Of a stretch of 64,000 nt of DNA, positions 1-8,706 are shown piece after piece. Under the pieces are notes generated by a model. It was given only the letters and a program-made list of their open reading frames with translations, was not told the DNA's origin and ran no database searches. The stretch is from Butyrivibrio sp. INlla21 (GTDB lineage: Bacteria > Bacillota > Clostridia > Lachnospirales > Lachnospiraceae), in contig NZ_FPCC01000004.1 of assembly GCF_900116875.1 (NCBI RefSeq), positions 155,308-219,307 of the forward strand, written 5' to 3'. The translations under genes were made by a program, and so were the position numbers. How positions within the stretch are numbered: position 1 is the first letter of the stretch; every line of letters begins with the position of its first letter.

Positions 1-591
1 CTTGGTTGATGCACCTGACTGCATGATGATCTTGTAGCTCAGTCTATATAAACTTCCCATTCCGTAGGTACGAACCTCCTGTAATTCAGACTTGGTTGTG
101 TACTTTGCAAGTATATCATCAAAAATACCTTCAAAATCCAATCCTTCCGGAATTGTGATTTTAAGCAGCTTCTCGTTCTCTCCAATATGGAGACTGTTGA
201 GAATCACACTCACAAGTGAAAGTATCACAACAAAGATAACGGCAATACCAATGTATCCCATACCTGTCGCAAGGCCCGATGCCATAGCAAGGAAAATACT
301 TGTTATCTCTTTGCCGGCTCCCGGTGCCGAACGAAACTTAACCAGAGAGAATGCTCCGGCCACAGCCACTCCGACTCCAAGGTTACCGTTAACAAGCATG
401 ATAATGATCTGCACGATCGCAGGTATCAGCGATAACGTAACAAAAAAGCTCTTTGAATAGCTGTTTCTTAGTGTATACATAAATGCTATAAAAATACCGA
501 TAGCAAGTGATGCAAAAGTAGAAACCAGGAAGGTAACCCCCGTAACCATCCCGTTTGTCATAATGGACCCAAATATATAGTCTGCTGTCAT
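1..591 (-). CDS. DUF4956 family membrane protein, C-terminus cut by window edge
   Basis: The reading frame is open from an ATG at 591 to the window edge, 197 codons with no stop, so the C-terminus is missing. The translated protein has about three hydrophobic segments in its first 120 residues, including a Gly/Ala-rich stretch with the motif FSLVKFRSAPG that is typical of DUF4956 proteins, followed by a soluble C-terminal part. The biochemical function of DUF4956 is not known. It is commonly encoded next to VTC-domain and CotH proteins, and here the VTC gene ends 48 bp upstream of its start on the same strand, so the two are probably one operon. Family assignment comes from remembered motifs, not from a search. 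Confidence 0.8.
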   Translation of the reverse strand, partial: MTADYIFGSIMTNGMVTGVTFLVSTFASLAIGIFIAFMYTLRNSYSKSFFVTLSLIPAIVQIIIMLVNGNLGVGVAVAGAFSLVKFRSAPGAGKEITSIFLAMASGLATGMGYIGIAVIFVVILSLVSVILNSLHIGENEKLLKITIPEGLDFEGIFDDILAKYTTKSELQEVRTYGMGSLYRLSYKIIMQSGASTK

Positions 592-639
592 TGTTTTTTA
601 CCTTCTGTCTTTTATTATAGTATTGCCGATATTCAGTTT

Positions 640-1371
640 TTATACGGCGGTGCTCATAGCCACAAATCTGGGCTCGTTGCCGCTCATGTAATCGATATAA
701 CCTCTTCCATACTTAGAAAATGAAGTCTTTCGAATATTTAGCTCATCCAAAATCCTTGCAAGTTCTACGGACATCGCTCCAGCGATCTTAAGTTCCATAA
801 GATGCTGCCCGGGCTCCAGAATATCCTTGCCCACATTCCCCTCTTTTAACGATAATTTGTCCGTTCTCCATCTGATGTTAGTATCAAATGTGATCCGAAG
901 ATCCGGATCATGAATCCCCTCCATTGCGATCCTGTCATAAGAGATCGCCATCGCAGGCACTAATTCCCCATAGTGCTTCTTCATATAATCAATCTCAGCA
1001 GATATCTGCGATTGATTTTCAAGCTCTTTACCTTTCACAAGATAATCAATTGCTTCCGAATAAGGCATTGAGATCCTTCTTTTGTAGACAACGCCCTTAT
1101 ACTTTTTCTTGATCTCAATAAAAGCATTGGTGTCGTCTGCGGCCACGCCATATGAACGCAATCTGAGCTTTTCCTTGTAGATAGGCTTATCAAGAGAATT
1201 CTCGACAAGAGTAAAATCCGGAGTATCAAAATAGATATTCAGAATTGAAGTCTTCCCATAACTATCTACCCTCGCCATACCTTCAAGTCGTTTTCTCAGC
1301 GCTACATATTGCATGTCATCCAAAAGATACTTGACCTCGATCCTCTCGAAGACATCTTTGTAACCCGCCAT
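640..1371 (-). CDS. VTC-domain polyphosphate polymerase-like protein
   Basis: A 243-aa cytosolic protein that spans one VTC domain. Visible family features are the N-terminal ERIEVKYLL strand, YFDT, the basic strand KLRLRSY, FIEIKKK followed by KRRI, and the late LMELKI and SKYGRGY motifs. In eukaryotic VTC4 these Lys/Arg/Glu residues line a tunnel that binds ATP and makes inorganic polyphosphate; bacterial members are often annotated as polyphosphate polymerases but are less well proven. The start has an AGGAGG site 5 bases upstream. It is followed at 48 bp by the DUF4956 gene. A CotH-type kinase, the usual third partner, is encoded far away at 51450-53132. Confidence 0.88.
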   Translation of the reverse strand: MAGYKDVFERIEVKYLLDDMQYVALRKRLEGMARVDSYGKTSILNIYFDTPDFTLVENSLDKPIYKEKLRLRSYGVAADDTNAFIEIKKKYKGVVYKRRISMPYSEAIDYLVKGKELENQSQISAEIDYMKKHYGELVPAMAISYDRIAMEGIHDPDLRITFDTNIRWRTDKLSLKEGNVGKDILEPGQHLMELKIAGAMSVELARILDELNIRKTSFSKYGRGYIDYMSGNEPRFVAMSTAV

Positions 1372-1463
1372 ATGTACCTCCTTCGCTCGAGCTAAAACCC
1401 ATTATAAACGTTTTCGGAGGCCATATTTTCATGTTGTAAAAAATACGGATTTTTATGTAATTT

Positions 1464-2765
1464 TTAATGAATTCCATATAGAATTGCGACTACAGTGAAA
1501 TCTTCAATATTGTCTTTTATCTTCACTTCACCGTCGTAATACTTAACTGCCTTCCTTACTGAGGATAAGCCTATTCCGTGGTTTTCCTTATCTTCTTTGG
1601 TCGTAAAATAAGCCCCGTCACTTCCTCTTCTTTTCTCACTTATGCAGCTGTTTTTTATGCAAATATGAAGAATACCCTTTTCATACGACACTTCAACGTT
1701 GATATATCTTAACCCCTTAGCCACCTTATAGCATGCTTCCAACGCATTTTCCAAAAGATTTCCAAGTATGATGACAAGATGATCGCTTCTAAATTCAAGC
1801 TTGGAAGGGACAAAAACGGTAGCATCAAATTTAATCCCGTTTTCCTTTGCTATTTTATATTTATGATTGATAAGAGAATCTATGATAATATTTCCGCTTC
1901 GTGATATCTCCTCCGCATTGACATGTATACCGTCTTTAAGGAGCCTTTCTATGTATTCGCAAGCCTCTTTGTTATGTCCTTGCTTGATCATCTCAAATAG
2001 TCCCGTAAGATGGTTTTTCATATCATGCTTGGTTCTTCTGATCTCTGCATAGAAATTTTCCTGATCGCTTGCTTGGGCAGAGCAAAGCTCAAGCTGCTTG
2101 CAGTATAGCCTGTTCTCCGATTTAAGCTCTGCATCAAGGCTGATCCTGTCATAAACCTCAAATATTATGTAATTCATAAGCAGAAAAAAACATCCCGAAA
2201 TGATAGCTATATTGGCATAAGCTGTCTGAATTGATGCGATCATAAACAGCCAGTTCATTAGAATAATGGTTACAATCGGAATAATTAGGATTATAGAATA
2301 GATTTTTAACGGAATGTCATTATGTCTCTTTTCTCTCTTGGTCCTGCTCAAAACAATATCCATAATAAGCAATAATACCGAAGCCATATAACCGCCCGTT
2401 ATATTGGTAATACTACTATCAACGCCGATAAAAGTCATAATTAATATGCCTGCAACTTCCATAAGCATATTTATAACGCAGACAATAATTGCAAAGAATG
2501 CACTCCGCATAAGGGAAGCGCCCCTTTCAATTATTCCGATCAGGAAAAGAATAAAAATATTGATACTGATCATTATCCAGGGATTTATAAAATTAATAAA
2601 ATGATTGGTTAATATCTGATATACGATGAAACAGCCCCAGCCAATCCTTCCGGCAATGATTCTGTTATTCTTTTTTCCAAGAAACAGTGTCATCAGCTTA
2701 CTAAAGACATAAGCATAAAGAAATGGAACAAAAAATTCCGGTATTAGCATTATTTGATCTGTCAT
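1464..2765 (-). CDS. AgrC-like sensor histidine kinase (GHKL type)
   Basis: A 433-aa membrane kinase. The first ~205 residues hold about six hydrophobic segments, which is the layout of peptide-pheromone receptors of the AgrC/BlpH group. The phosphoacceptor region reads RTKHDMKNHL near residue 245, and the C-terminal ATPase carries the N box (NLLENALEA) and a G box (GIGLSSVRKA), as in HATPase_c_5/GHKL proteins. It is divergent from a LytTR regulator and agrB, so it most likely senses a cyclic peptide and phosphorylates that regulator. No peptide precursor is visible beside it. The start has GGTGGGGAT upstream. Confident as an agr-type kinase; the ligand is inferred. Confidence 0.85.
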   Translation of the reverse strand: MTDQIMLIPEFFVPFLYAYVFSKLMTLFLGKKNNRIIAGRIGWGCFIVYQILTNHFINFINPWIMISINIFILFLIGIIERGASLMRSAFFAIIVCVINMLMEVAGILIMTFIGVDSSITNITGGYMASVLLLIMDIVLSRTKREKRHNDIPLKIYSIILIIPIVTIILMNWLFMIASIQTAYANIAIISGCFFLLMNYIIFEVYDRISLDAELKSENRLYCKQLELCSAQASDQENFYAEIRRTKHDMKNHLTGLFEMIKQGHNKEACEYIERLLKDGIHVNAEEISRSGNIIIDSLINHKYKIAKENGIKFDATVFVPSKLEFRSDHLVIILGNLLENALEACYKVAKGLRYINVEVSYEKGILHICIKNSCISEKRRGSDGAYFTTKEDKENHGIGLSSVRKAVKYYDGEVKIKDNIEDFTVVAILYGIH

Positions 2766-2847
2766 ATCCCCACCACCTATATATTTTCTATACAGCCCAT
2801 CTAACCTCCATTAAAACATTTTCTCACCCCATTATGCAACACGTGTT

Positions 2848-2876
2848 TTCAAAAGCTTGCCAAAATATGATATACT
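2848..2876 (+). promoter_or_regulatory. Promoter of the LytTR regulator-agrB operon
   Basis: The -35-like TTCAAA (2848-2853) and -10 TATACT (2871-2876) are 17 bp apart, and a TG dinucleotide one base before the -10 makes it an extended -10 promoter. The transcript would have a ~95-base leader. The leader holds a 7-bp hairpin (AAGGCAC 2884-2890 with GTGCCTT 2904-2910) ending in TTTT, which could be a weak attenuator. An ACACGTGT palindrome lies just upstream of the -35. Assigned by inspection only. Confidence 0.5.
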
Positions 2877-2978
2877 ACGAAGGAAGGCACAGAAAACGTT
2901 TAAGTGCCTTTTGTAAACACATACCCATCCTACAAAATTAACCATTACATAATGATAACAGCTTGAAGGAGATAGGAT

Positions 2979-3749
2979 ATGTTAAAAATAGCCATATGCG
3001 ACGACGACGTTAAACTGGCCGGATGGTTGGAATCTCATGTTAACAATGAATGCCTAAACAGCGGCATACGCGCCGATATCGATATTTTCTATGATGGTCT
3101 TCCACTGGTAAAAAGTTTTGAAGAAGGAAAAGGCTACGATATCATCTTCCTTGATATCGAGATGGAAAATATGGATGGTATTTCAACCGCCCGCAACATA
3201 CGTAAGTTCAGTAAGGATGTGATCCTTATCTACATATCGGGTTATGAAAATTACCTAAAAGAACTCTTTGAAGTTGAACCATTCCGGTTTCTGTCCAAAC
3301 CCGTCAATCTGGAAAAATTCAAATTGTATTTTAATCAAGCTCTCGGAAAGCTCGAAGAAAACGAAGGCTTCTTCCAATATATCTATAAAAGAGAGCTTAT
3401 TAAAGTTCCGTTCAAAAACATCGTTTATTTTGAAAGCTCAAGCAGACTCGTACATATCCATTTAAGCGACGGTTCTGTTAGGCAATTTTACGGCAAAATA
3501 AATGACATAGAAAAAAGCATCGAGAGCAATCGCTTCTTTTTCCTCAGAATACATCAGTCTTTCCTCGTAAATTATAAGTACGTAAAAAGAATCAGCTATT
3601 CGTATGTAATAATGCACGTTGGAAATGAAGAAGTCGAATTAAAGATAAGTGAGAAAAAGCAAAAAGAAATCCGCGATAAAGTGTGTAACATCGCGGTAGC
3701 ACAGAGCAAATTCGAAAGTACGGGTTGTCCGAATCACAAGGATCAATAG
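2979..3749 (+). CDS. AgrA/LytR-type response regulator (receiver + LytTR)
   Basis: A 256-aa regulator. Residues 1-125 form a receiver domain with the acidic CDDD cluster at the N-terminus, the phosphoacceptor Asp59 in IIFLDIEM and the conserved Lys in FLSKPV. Residues ~135-235 form a LytTR DNA-binding domain (VPFKNIVYFESSSR, IHQSFLVNYKYV). This domain architecture is that of AgrA, ComE and VirR. It is encoded 4 bp before agrB and divergent from an AgrC-like kinase, its likely partner. An AAGGAG site precedes the ATG. Targets probably include its own promoter, but no clear pair of LytTR repeats was seen. Confidence 0.88.
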   Translation: MLKIAICDDDVKLAGWLESHVNNECLNSGIRADIDIFYDGLPLVKSFEEGKGYDIIFLDIEMENMDGISTARNIRKFSKDVILIYISGYENYLKELFEVEPFRFLSKPVNLEKFKLYFNQALGKLEENEGFFQYIYKRELIKVPFKNIVYFESSSRLVHIHLSDGSVRQFYGKINDIEKSIESNRFFFLRIHQSFLVNYKYVKRISYSYVIMHVGNEEVELKISEKKQKEIRDKVCNIAVAQSKFESTGCPNHKDQ

Positions 3750-3753
3750 AAAA

Positions 3754-4329
3754 ATGGAATATCTGTCCAAGAAACTAACTGACTATATACTTAAAAAGAA
3801 CGTGATAGAAAAAGAAAACTACGAGATATACAAATATGGTTTCGAATCTTTACTCGAAACAGCTTTTTGCTTTGCATCCGTTCTTGTCATTGCAGCCTTT
3901 ATGCATGCAATCCCGCAAGCGCTCTTCTTCTCTTTCTTTTTTCTTATGATGCGCTCATACACGGGAGGTCTTCATCTTAAAACCTTTAAAGCGTGTTATA
4001 TATTCTCGTGTTTATTGCTTGTAGCATGTCTTTTTTTGGTAAAAAAAATCACCGCACAGCCACCGGTTTCTCTGATAATATACGCTATATCGGTTCTTGT
4101 TATCCTGAGCACCGGTCCCGTAGATCACCCAAACAAACCGGTTGAAGAATCGGATAGCAAAAAATTCATGCTTAAATCTTATATAATAATCGGTATCAGT
4201 ATAATTACAGCTCTCGCATTATATTTTTCAGGAAACAAATCATATCTTTTCCTTGAAGCCGTAACCTTTGCTTTTACGGCAATAACCGGAATCCTGGGAA
4301 AAATCTTTAATCGATATACAGGTTCTTGA
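3754..4329 (+). CDS. agrB: AgrB-family peptide-processing membrane protease
   Basis: A 191-aa integral membrane protein with about five to six hydrophobic segments. The AgrB active-site region is clear: RSYTGGLH followed by KACYIF, with His74 and Cys81. This seven-residue spacing matches the catalytic His and Cys of Staphylococcus AgrB. The family cleaves the AgrD precursor at its C-terminal side and forms the thiolactone or lactone ring of the signal peptide. It follows the LytTR regulator by 4 bp. Its last 23 bases overlap the end of the convergent WYL gene, so there is no room for agrD downstream, where it usually lies. Confidence 0.88.
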   Translation: MEYLSKKLTDYILKKNVIEKENYEIYKYGFESLLETAFCFASVLVIAAFMHAIPQALFFSFFFLMMRSYTGGLHLKTFKACYIFSCLLLVACLFLVKKITAQPPVSLIIYAISVLVILSTGPVDHPNKPVEESDSKKFMLKSYIIIGISIITALALYFSGNKSYLFLEAVTFAFTAITGILGKIFNRYTGS

Positions 4330-5302
4330 GCCTGTCTTTAAGTTCATCGGCAAATCTCTGCGTCACTTCTTTTGGCGCAGTTATTTTTACGCCGTTACCA
4401 AGTGCAAATATCCATCCAAAAAACTGATCGCTCAAAGCGACGTTAACGATTGTCTCGCTGTAACCATCTTCTTTACTCTTTCTTATCGTTATATCTTTTC
4501 CGAATCTATCAAGAAGAATTCCGACCATCTCATTTTTAAACATAAGCTTTACAGCTGTCTCTTCGCCTCCGAACATGCCGAAGTTCATGCGTGAATAAGC
4601 TGCCATATCCAAGGCGTTAAAGGCTTCCTTGCCTTCTCTTTTTTCTTCAAGATGAACTATATTTCTCATCTTATCGACTCTGTAATGCTTTATCTTGGAT
4701 GCAGCGGAATCATAACCTATAAGATAATAATTCTCATCGTCAAAAGTTAGAGCCCAGGGACTTATCTCATACATACCGTCTTTCCTTGGAACCATCTTCT
4801 TTTCAAGATTCCACTGAAGATATTCGAATCTGATCTTCTTGTTGTGAGCGATAGCATTGTGAATCTCATCGACCACGTAATAGATACTCTCGTTCATGGT
4901 CTTGATCCTGCCCTGCACCACAACCTGCCTTCTAAGCTGCATAGCCTCAAACTCACTGCCGAGAGCCGTAACCTTTTTTATCAGCTCGGAAGATTTCTTT
5001 TCTGTAATAAATTTGGAAGATTGTATCGAATCAACTAAAAGCTTAAGCTCAGCAAGCTCAAAGTGCTTGGAGCCGACATGATAATAAAAATGTCTTCCCT
5101 CTTGCTCTCCTATAACATCAATACCAAGAACTCTGAGTGCTTCCATATCATCGTACAAACTCTTTCTGTCTGCAGTAACACCGTAGACTTCAAGCAGTTC
5201 CCTTATCTCAGGCATGGTAAGAAAATGTTCATCATCCGTCTTTTCTACCATGATCTTGGCTAAATAATATAACTTAAGCTTTTGATTGGCCCCCTTAGGC
5301 AT
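4307..5302 (-). CDS. WYL-domain transcriptional regulator
   Basis: A 331-aa protein with an N-terminal winged-helix region (residues ~1-70, MPEIRELLEVYG then DRKSLYDDMEAL) and a central WYL domain (~140-215, containing FEYLQW and YEISPWALTF, YYLIGYD). WYL proteins are ligand-responsive regulators. It is the last gene of the kinase-regulator-DctP-like set, 21 bp after the anchored DctP-like gene, with GGGAGG before its ATG, so it is likely co-transcribed with that sensor. Its ligand and targets cannot be read from the sequence. Confidence 0.85.
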   Translation of the reverse strand: MPKGANQKLKLYYLAKIMVEKTDDEHFLTMPEIRELLEVYGVTADRKSLYDDMEALRVLGIDVIGEQEGRHFYYHVGSKHFELAELKLLVDSIQSSKFITEKKSSELIKKVTALGSEFEAMQLRRQVVVQGRIKTMNESIYYVVDEIHNAIAHNKKIRFEYLQWNLEKKMVPRKDGMYEISPWALTFDDENYYLIGYDSAASKIKHYRVDKMRNIVHLEEKREGKEAFNALDMAAYSRMNFGMFGGEETAVKLMFKNEMVGILLDRFGKDITIRKSKEDGYSETIVNVALSDQFFGWIFALGNGVKITAPKEVTQRFADELKDRLKNLYID

Positions 5303-5323
5303 AGCATCCTCCCAAAACTCCTA

Positions 5324-6334
5324 TCAATAATCAATTATCTTATTGATAAGATCCATTTCATCACCGCAATACTTTACATACACATCGCTCATTGCGTCTC
5401 TGAATTTTTTCTTTTCTTCAGGCGACAGCGTCGTTACCTGTGTTCCGCTGTCGATAGCTTTTTTCTTGGAGCGTTCTTCTCTTTGAATCCAGAGCTTTCT
5501 CTCATATTGAGCAGACTCTTTGGCACACTCCGTTATTATCTCTTTATCGGAATCAGAAAACATGTTCCAGACATACTCCGAACAGATCTGCATCTCGGGA
5601 ACTCTCACGTGCTCATCGATAGTATAGTACTTCGCGACTTTATAATGATTCATCGATTCATATGAAGGCCAGTTATTCTCAGCGGCGTCAACTATCCCCT
5701 GCTCAAGCGCGGAATAAACATCAGAATATACAACCTTGATCGGATTTGCTCCGAGCGCAGAGATCATGTCCGCCATTATCGCGGATTCCTGAACTCTTAT
5801 ATTCATTCCGGCGCAGTCTTCAACCGAAGTGATCGGCTTGTCTGCACTGTAGAAATTTCTTGCACCCGCATCATACCAGGAAAGACCTACCAGGTTATAG
5901 TTCTCTGTTTTCTTAAGGAACTCATCACCGATCTCACCTTCAAGAACTCTCCACATATGCGCCGAATCATCATACAGATATGGTAAAAGAAGTACATTCA
6001 TCTCCGGAATTTTCTCGGCAAGCTGTGATACAGAAACTCTGGCAAAAGCTATTCCGCCGTACTTCATCTGATTGATGGCCTCTGCCTCACTTCCAAGCTC
6101 CGCTCCGTATTTTATCTGAATCTTGATCCTTCCGTTCGTGCGCTCATAAACAAGATCTGCGAACTTTTCTCCGCCAAGCGTAGTGGGATAATTCGCGGAC
6201 TGGTTTTCGGCATACATTAAAACATACTCGGGAGCTTTCTCAGTCTTTTTTCTGTTATTGAAAAACCAAATGCCCACGACGGCAACAGCTGCCGCAAACA
6301 ATATGGTCGATGCGATTATCCATCTCTTTTTCAT
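5324..6334 (-). CDS. Membrane-anchored DctP-like TRAP solute-binding protein, probable sensor
   Basis: A 336-aa DctP-family protein. Residues ~5-24 form one hydrophobic segment with no lipobox Cys, so it should stay tethered to the membrane as a signal anchor rather than act as a lipoprotein. The fold signatures are present: GMNIRVQES with the substrate-carboxylate Arg, and DVYSALEQGIVDAAE, closely parallel to ELYQSLQTGVVDGAE in the transporter's own DctP at 11108-12202. Its ATG overlaps the TGA of the response regulator (ATGA), so the two are translationally coupled. The inference is that it binds the TRAP substrate and reports to the kinase rather than delivering it for uptake. Confidence 0.87.
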   Translation of the reverse strand: MKKRWIIASTILFAAAVAVVGIWFFNNRKKTEKAPEYVLMYAENQSANYPTTLGGEKFADLVYERTNGRIKIQIKYGAELGSEAEAINQMKYGGIAFARVSVSQLAEKIPEMNVLLLPYLYDDSAHMWRVLEGEIGDEFLKKTENYNLVGLSWYDAGARNFYSADKPITSVEDCAGMNIRVQESAIMADMISALGANPIKVVYSDVYSALEQGIVDAAENNWPSYESMNHYKVAKYYTIDEHVRVPEMQICSEYVWNMFSDSDKEIITECAKESAQYERKLWIQREERSKKKAIDSGTQVTTLSPEEKKKFRDAMSDVYVKYCGDEMDLINKIIDY

Positions 6335-7122
6335 GAGCCCAATACTCCGTTTCTGTACTCGCTGGGAGTCTTTCCCGTCATCCTCTTAAAGACCCTGGTA
6401 AAATAATTGGCATCGCGATATCCCGCTTCTGAACTGATATCTTTAATGTTGATCGCGGGATTGGCAAGAAACTCTTTTGCCTTGCTTATCCTAAATTCAT
6501 TGAGATATACGATAAAGCTCTTTCCGAAATTCTGCTTAAAGAGCTTGCAAAAATAAACATCGGAATATCCCAAAACTCCGGCCACATCCTGAAGTGAGAT
6601 ATCTTCCTTGTAATGTTCGTCGATATAATTCTTAGCCTCTCTGACGATTATGCTTGATTTTTTACTGTCAACATCACCCTCATCAAAATCAAAAAGCGTT
6701 GATGCCATATCTTTATCATTGTCGCAAATTGTATCTTTTTCGCTGTTCTTATCGGCAACGCTGAATGCCTCCTCAAAAGCACCGATAAGATCCTCATCGG
6801 ATCCCGGCTTAAGAAGATAATCAAGTGCCTTTACTTCAATAGCTTTTTTCGCATAACTGAATTCATCAAATGCCGTAAGAAAAATGATACTGCAATCACG
6901 ATCAAACTCTCTTATCTCTTCTGCTGCTTCAAGTCCGCTCTTTCCGGGCATCGCAATATCAAGAAGTGCTATCCGGCACTTATTTTTCTTAAACTCCTCA
7001 ACAGCCTCAACACCGTTTTCCGCCAAAAAAATCTCTACCTGATCCGGAAAAAAACCTTTTATTTTTTTTGAAATAACCTGTCTTTCGATAGGCTCATCAT
7101 CTGCAATAAGTACTCTGTACAT
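6331..7122 (-). CDS. YesN-type response regulator (receiver + AraC)
   Basis: A 263-aa regulator. Residues 1-120 form a receiver with ADDE, the phosphoacceptor Asp55 in LLDIAMPG and the switch Lys in LLKPGSD. Residues ~165-260 form an AraC-type pair of helix-turn-helices (DISLQDVAGVLGYSDVYFCKLFK and FTRVFKRMTGKTPSEY). It lies 17 bp after the kinase gene and overlaps the DctP-like sensor gene by 4 bp. The likely target is the dctP promoter near 12263-12268, whose -35 is very poor and would suit an activator. Confidence 0.9.
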   Translation of the reverse strand: MYRVLIADDEPIERQVISKKIKGFFPDQVEIFLAENGVEAVEEFKKNKCRIALLDIAMPGKSGLEAAEEIREFDRDCSIIFLTAFDEFSYAKKAIEVKALDYLLKPGSDEDLIGAFEEAFSVADKNSEKDTICDNDKDMASTLFDFDEGDVDSKKSSIIVREAKNYIDEHYKEDISLQDVAGVLGYSDVYFCKLFKQNFGKSFIVYLNEFRISKAKEFLANPAINIKDISSEAGYRDANYFTRVFKRMTGKTPSEYRNGVLGS

Positions 7123-7139
7123 CAGCTACTCTCCTTGAT

Positions 7140-8630
7140 TTAGTCAGTATCGCCCGTAAGATAAGGAAGTGTAATTGTTATAGTCGTTCCCTCACCTTCT
7201 GTGCTGTCAATCTTCATATCGCCTTCCGCGTACATGCCCTTAATTCTTCTGTAGATATTTCCGATTCCGATTCCGACACCGCCATTCTCTTTTCCTTCAA
7301 GTGATTCATGAAGCTTTTTAAGAGTTTCGCTGTCCATACCTTTTCCGGTATCCTTGATCACAATAACAAGATTATCATCGACCTTGGAAACATCGACAGA
7401 TACGCATCCACCCTCAACCTTAGGAGATATTCCGTGAATGATACTGTTTTCAATTATCGGTTGTAATGTAAAAGTCGGAACCATAACATTGTCCGCATCG
7501 ACTTCACAATTAACAACGTACTTAACTCTGTCACCGAATCTCATCTTCTGAAGATACATATAGTCTTCCGAAACCTTAAGTTCCTGTGACAAAAGAACCT
7601 CCTTAGCCTGGTTCTTGAGGTTATATCTAAACAGCGACGAAAGAGCCTTTATCATCTGCTCGGATGTTGATGCACCCTCTAGATTGGCCATTCCGCCGAT
7701 AACGTTCAATGTATTAAAAAGAAAATGTGGATTGATCTGATTCTTTAAAAGCTCGAGATTCATCGCATCAAGCTGCTTCTCGGCTTCAAGAGTTTCAACT
7801 TCCTGCGCATGAAGTTTGTCAAGTGCTTCCCTTCTTTGCTCAAGCGCCTCAATATACTCTCCCGTCGCATATTTCATCTTGTTAAAAGCAACTACGAGTT
7901 CCCCAAGTTCATCCTCGTTATCGGCTTGGACATCATCGATAAAAAAGTCGTTTGCCGCGATCCTTCTTGAAGCATTCGCAAGCTTAAGTACAGGCTCAGT
8001 GATCGCTTTGTTCATCATCCTGGATATCTCAAGGACAATCGAGAAAAGCAAGATACTTAGAGTGACCGCGATAAGAGGAACGGCAAAAACGGTCGGGATA
8101 AGTTCTCTGTACTTGGCGTTTCCGTCTTTTAGAGTAAGATCGACAAACTTTTGGGCATAGCCAAGAAGGTAGTCCTGCATTGTGTAAACGGAATAAAGTC
8201 TGCTTACGTAGTCATGACTTTGAAGTTCCTCATTAACTAACTCATCTCTGGATGAACAATACACATCATAACAAGTTCTTAGAGAAAAGAGCTGAGCATA
8301 CCTATTCTCTCCGAGTCTGTCGTAATCAAGCGGGATCTCGTTTATTGCCTTAGCCGTCTCACTGAAAGAATTCAAAAGAGCTTCTCTGTTCTCCAAAGAA
8401 TTGTTGTCTATATATGCATTGAAACAATCTTTCTCCTTATCAAGAACCGCAACTATCTCTCCGCCTTTTGAATTGTCTTCCATGATATCATTGACGTCTA
8501 TAACAAAAAGTCTTATCAATATGGCATCAAAAACAATGGCGACCAATATGGTAAGAAAAACAGTTCCCGTAAAGAGAGTTATTTTGTTTTTTATGGTGAT
8601 CTTTTTCCAAAAGGCTTTTAATTTTTTCAT
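7140..8630 (-). CDS. YesM/LytS-type sensor histidine kinase of the TRAP sensor
   Basis: A 496-aa kinase with TM1 at ~18-46, a mostly helical extracytoplasmic region of ~130 residues, TM2 at ~178-200, HAMP (~205-260), a His_kinase domain with His302 in NPHFLFN, and an ATPase domain with QPIIENSIIHG and GIGIGNIYRR. The external part looks like a helical bundle with no Cache fold, which fits a kinase that takes its signal from a separate binding protein. The start has no clear Shine-Dalgarno sequence and sits 10 bases after a long hairpin (8641-8685), so translation may be controlled there. Confidence 0.9.
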   Translation of the reverse strand: MKKLKAFWKKITIKNKITLFTGTVFLTILVAIVFDAILIRLFVIDVNDIMEDNSKGGEIVAVLDKEKDCFNAYIDNNSLENREALLNSFSETAKAINEIPLDYDRLGENRYAQLFSLRTCYDVYCSSRDELVNEELQSHDYVSRLYSVYTMQDYLLGYAQKFVDLTLKDGNAKYRELIPTVFAVPLIAVTLSILLFSIVLEISRMMNKAITEPVLKLANASRRIAANDFFIDDVQADNEDELGELVVAFNKMKYATGEYIEALEQRREALDKLHAQEVETLEAEKQLDAMNLELLKNQINPHFLFNTLNVIGGMANLEGASTSEQMIKALSSLFRYNLKNQAKEVLLSQELKVSEDYMYLQKMRFGDRVKYVVNCEVDADNVMVPTFTLQPIIENSIIHGISPKVEGGCVSVDVSKVDDNLVIVIKDTGKGMDSETLKKLHESLEGKENGGVGIGIGNIYRRIKGMYAEGDMKIDSTEGEGTTITITLPYLTGDTD

Positions 8631-8640
8631 ATTTTTAAAA

Positions 8641-8685
8641 GAAGGCAGCGTATAGTTACTATTAAAGTATTATATCGCTGCCTTC
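8641..8685 (-). terminator. Hairpin between the TRAP operon and its sensor kinase gene
   Basis: A perfect 10-bp stem, GAAGGCAGCG (8641-8650) with CGCTGCCTTC (8676-8685), with a 25-base loop. On the minus strand it is followed by a short TTTT and then directly by the kinase ATG. It can end or attenuate transcripts coming from dctPQM and the small membrane gene. A TATAAT in the loop could be a -10 for the kinase, but no -35 was recognised. Confidence 0.55.
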
Positions 8686-8706
8686 GATAAATTTCTATTT
8701 TTCTTT

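Noticed and set aside
92..460. A 122-codon plus-strand frame near the left edge
   Set aside because: It is antisense to the DUF4956 gene, whose minus-strand frame is open over the whole region and shows family motifs.
2723..2941. A 72-codon plus-strand frame in the agr divergent region as a candidate AgrD
   Set aside because: It starts inside the kinase gene on the opposite strand, spans the promoter and lacks the acidic C-terminal tail and amphipathic start of AgrD precursors.
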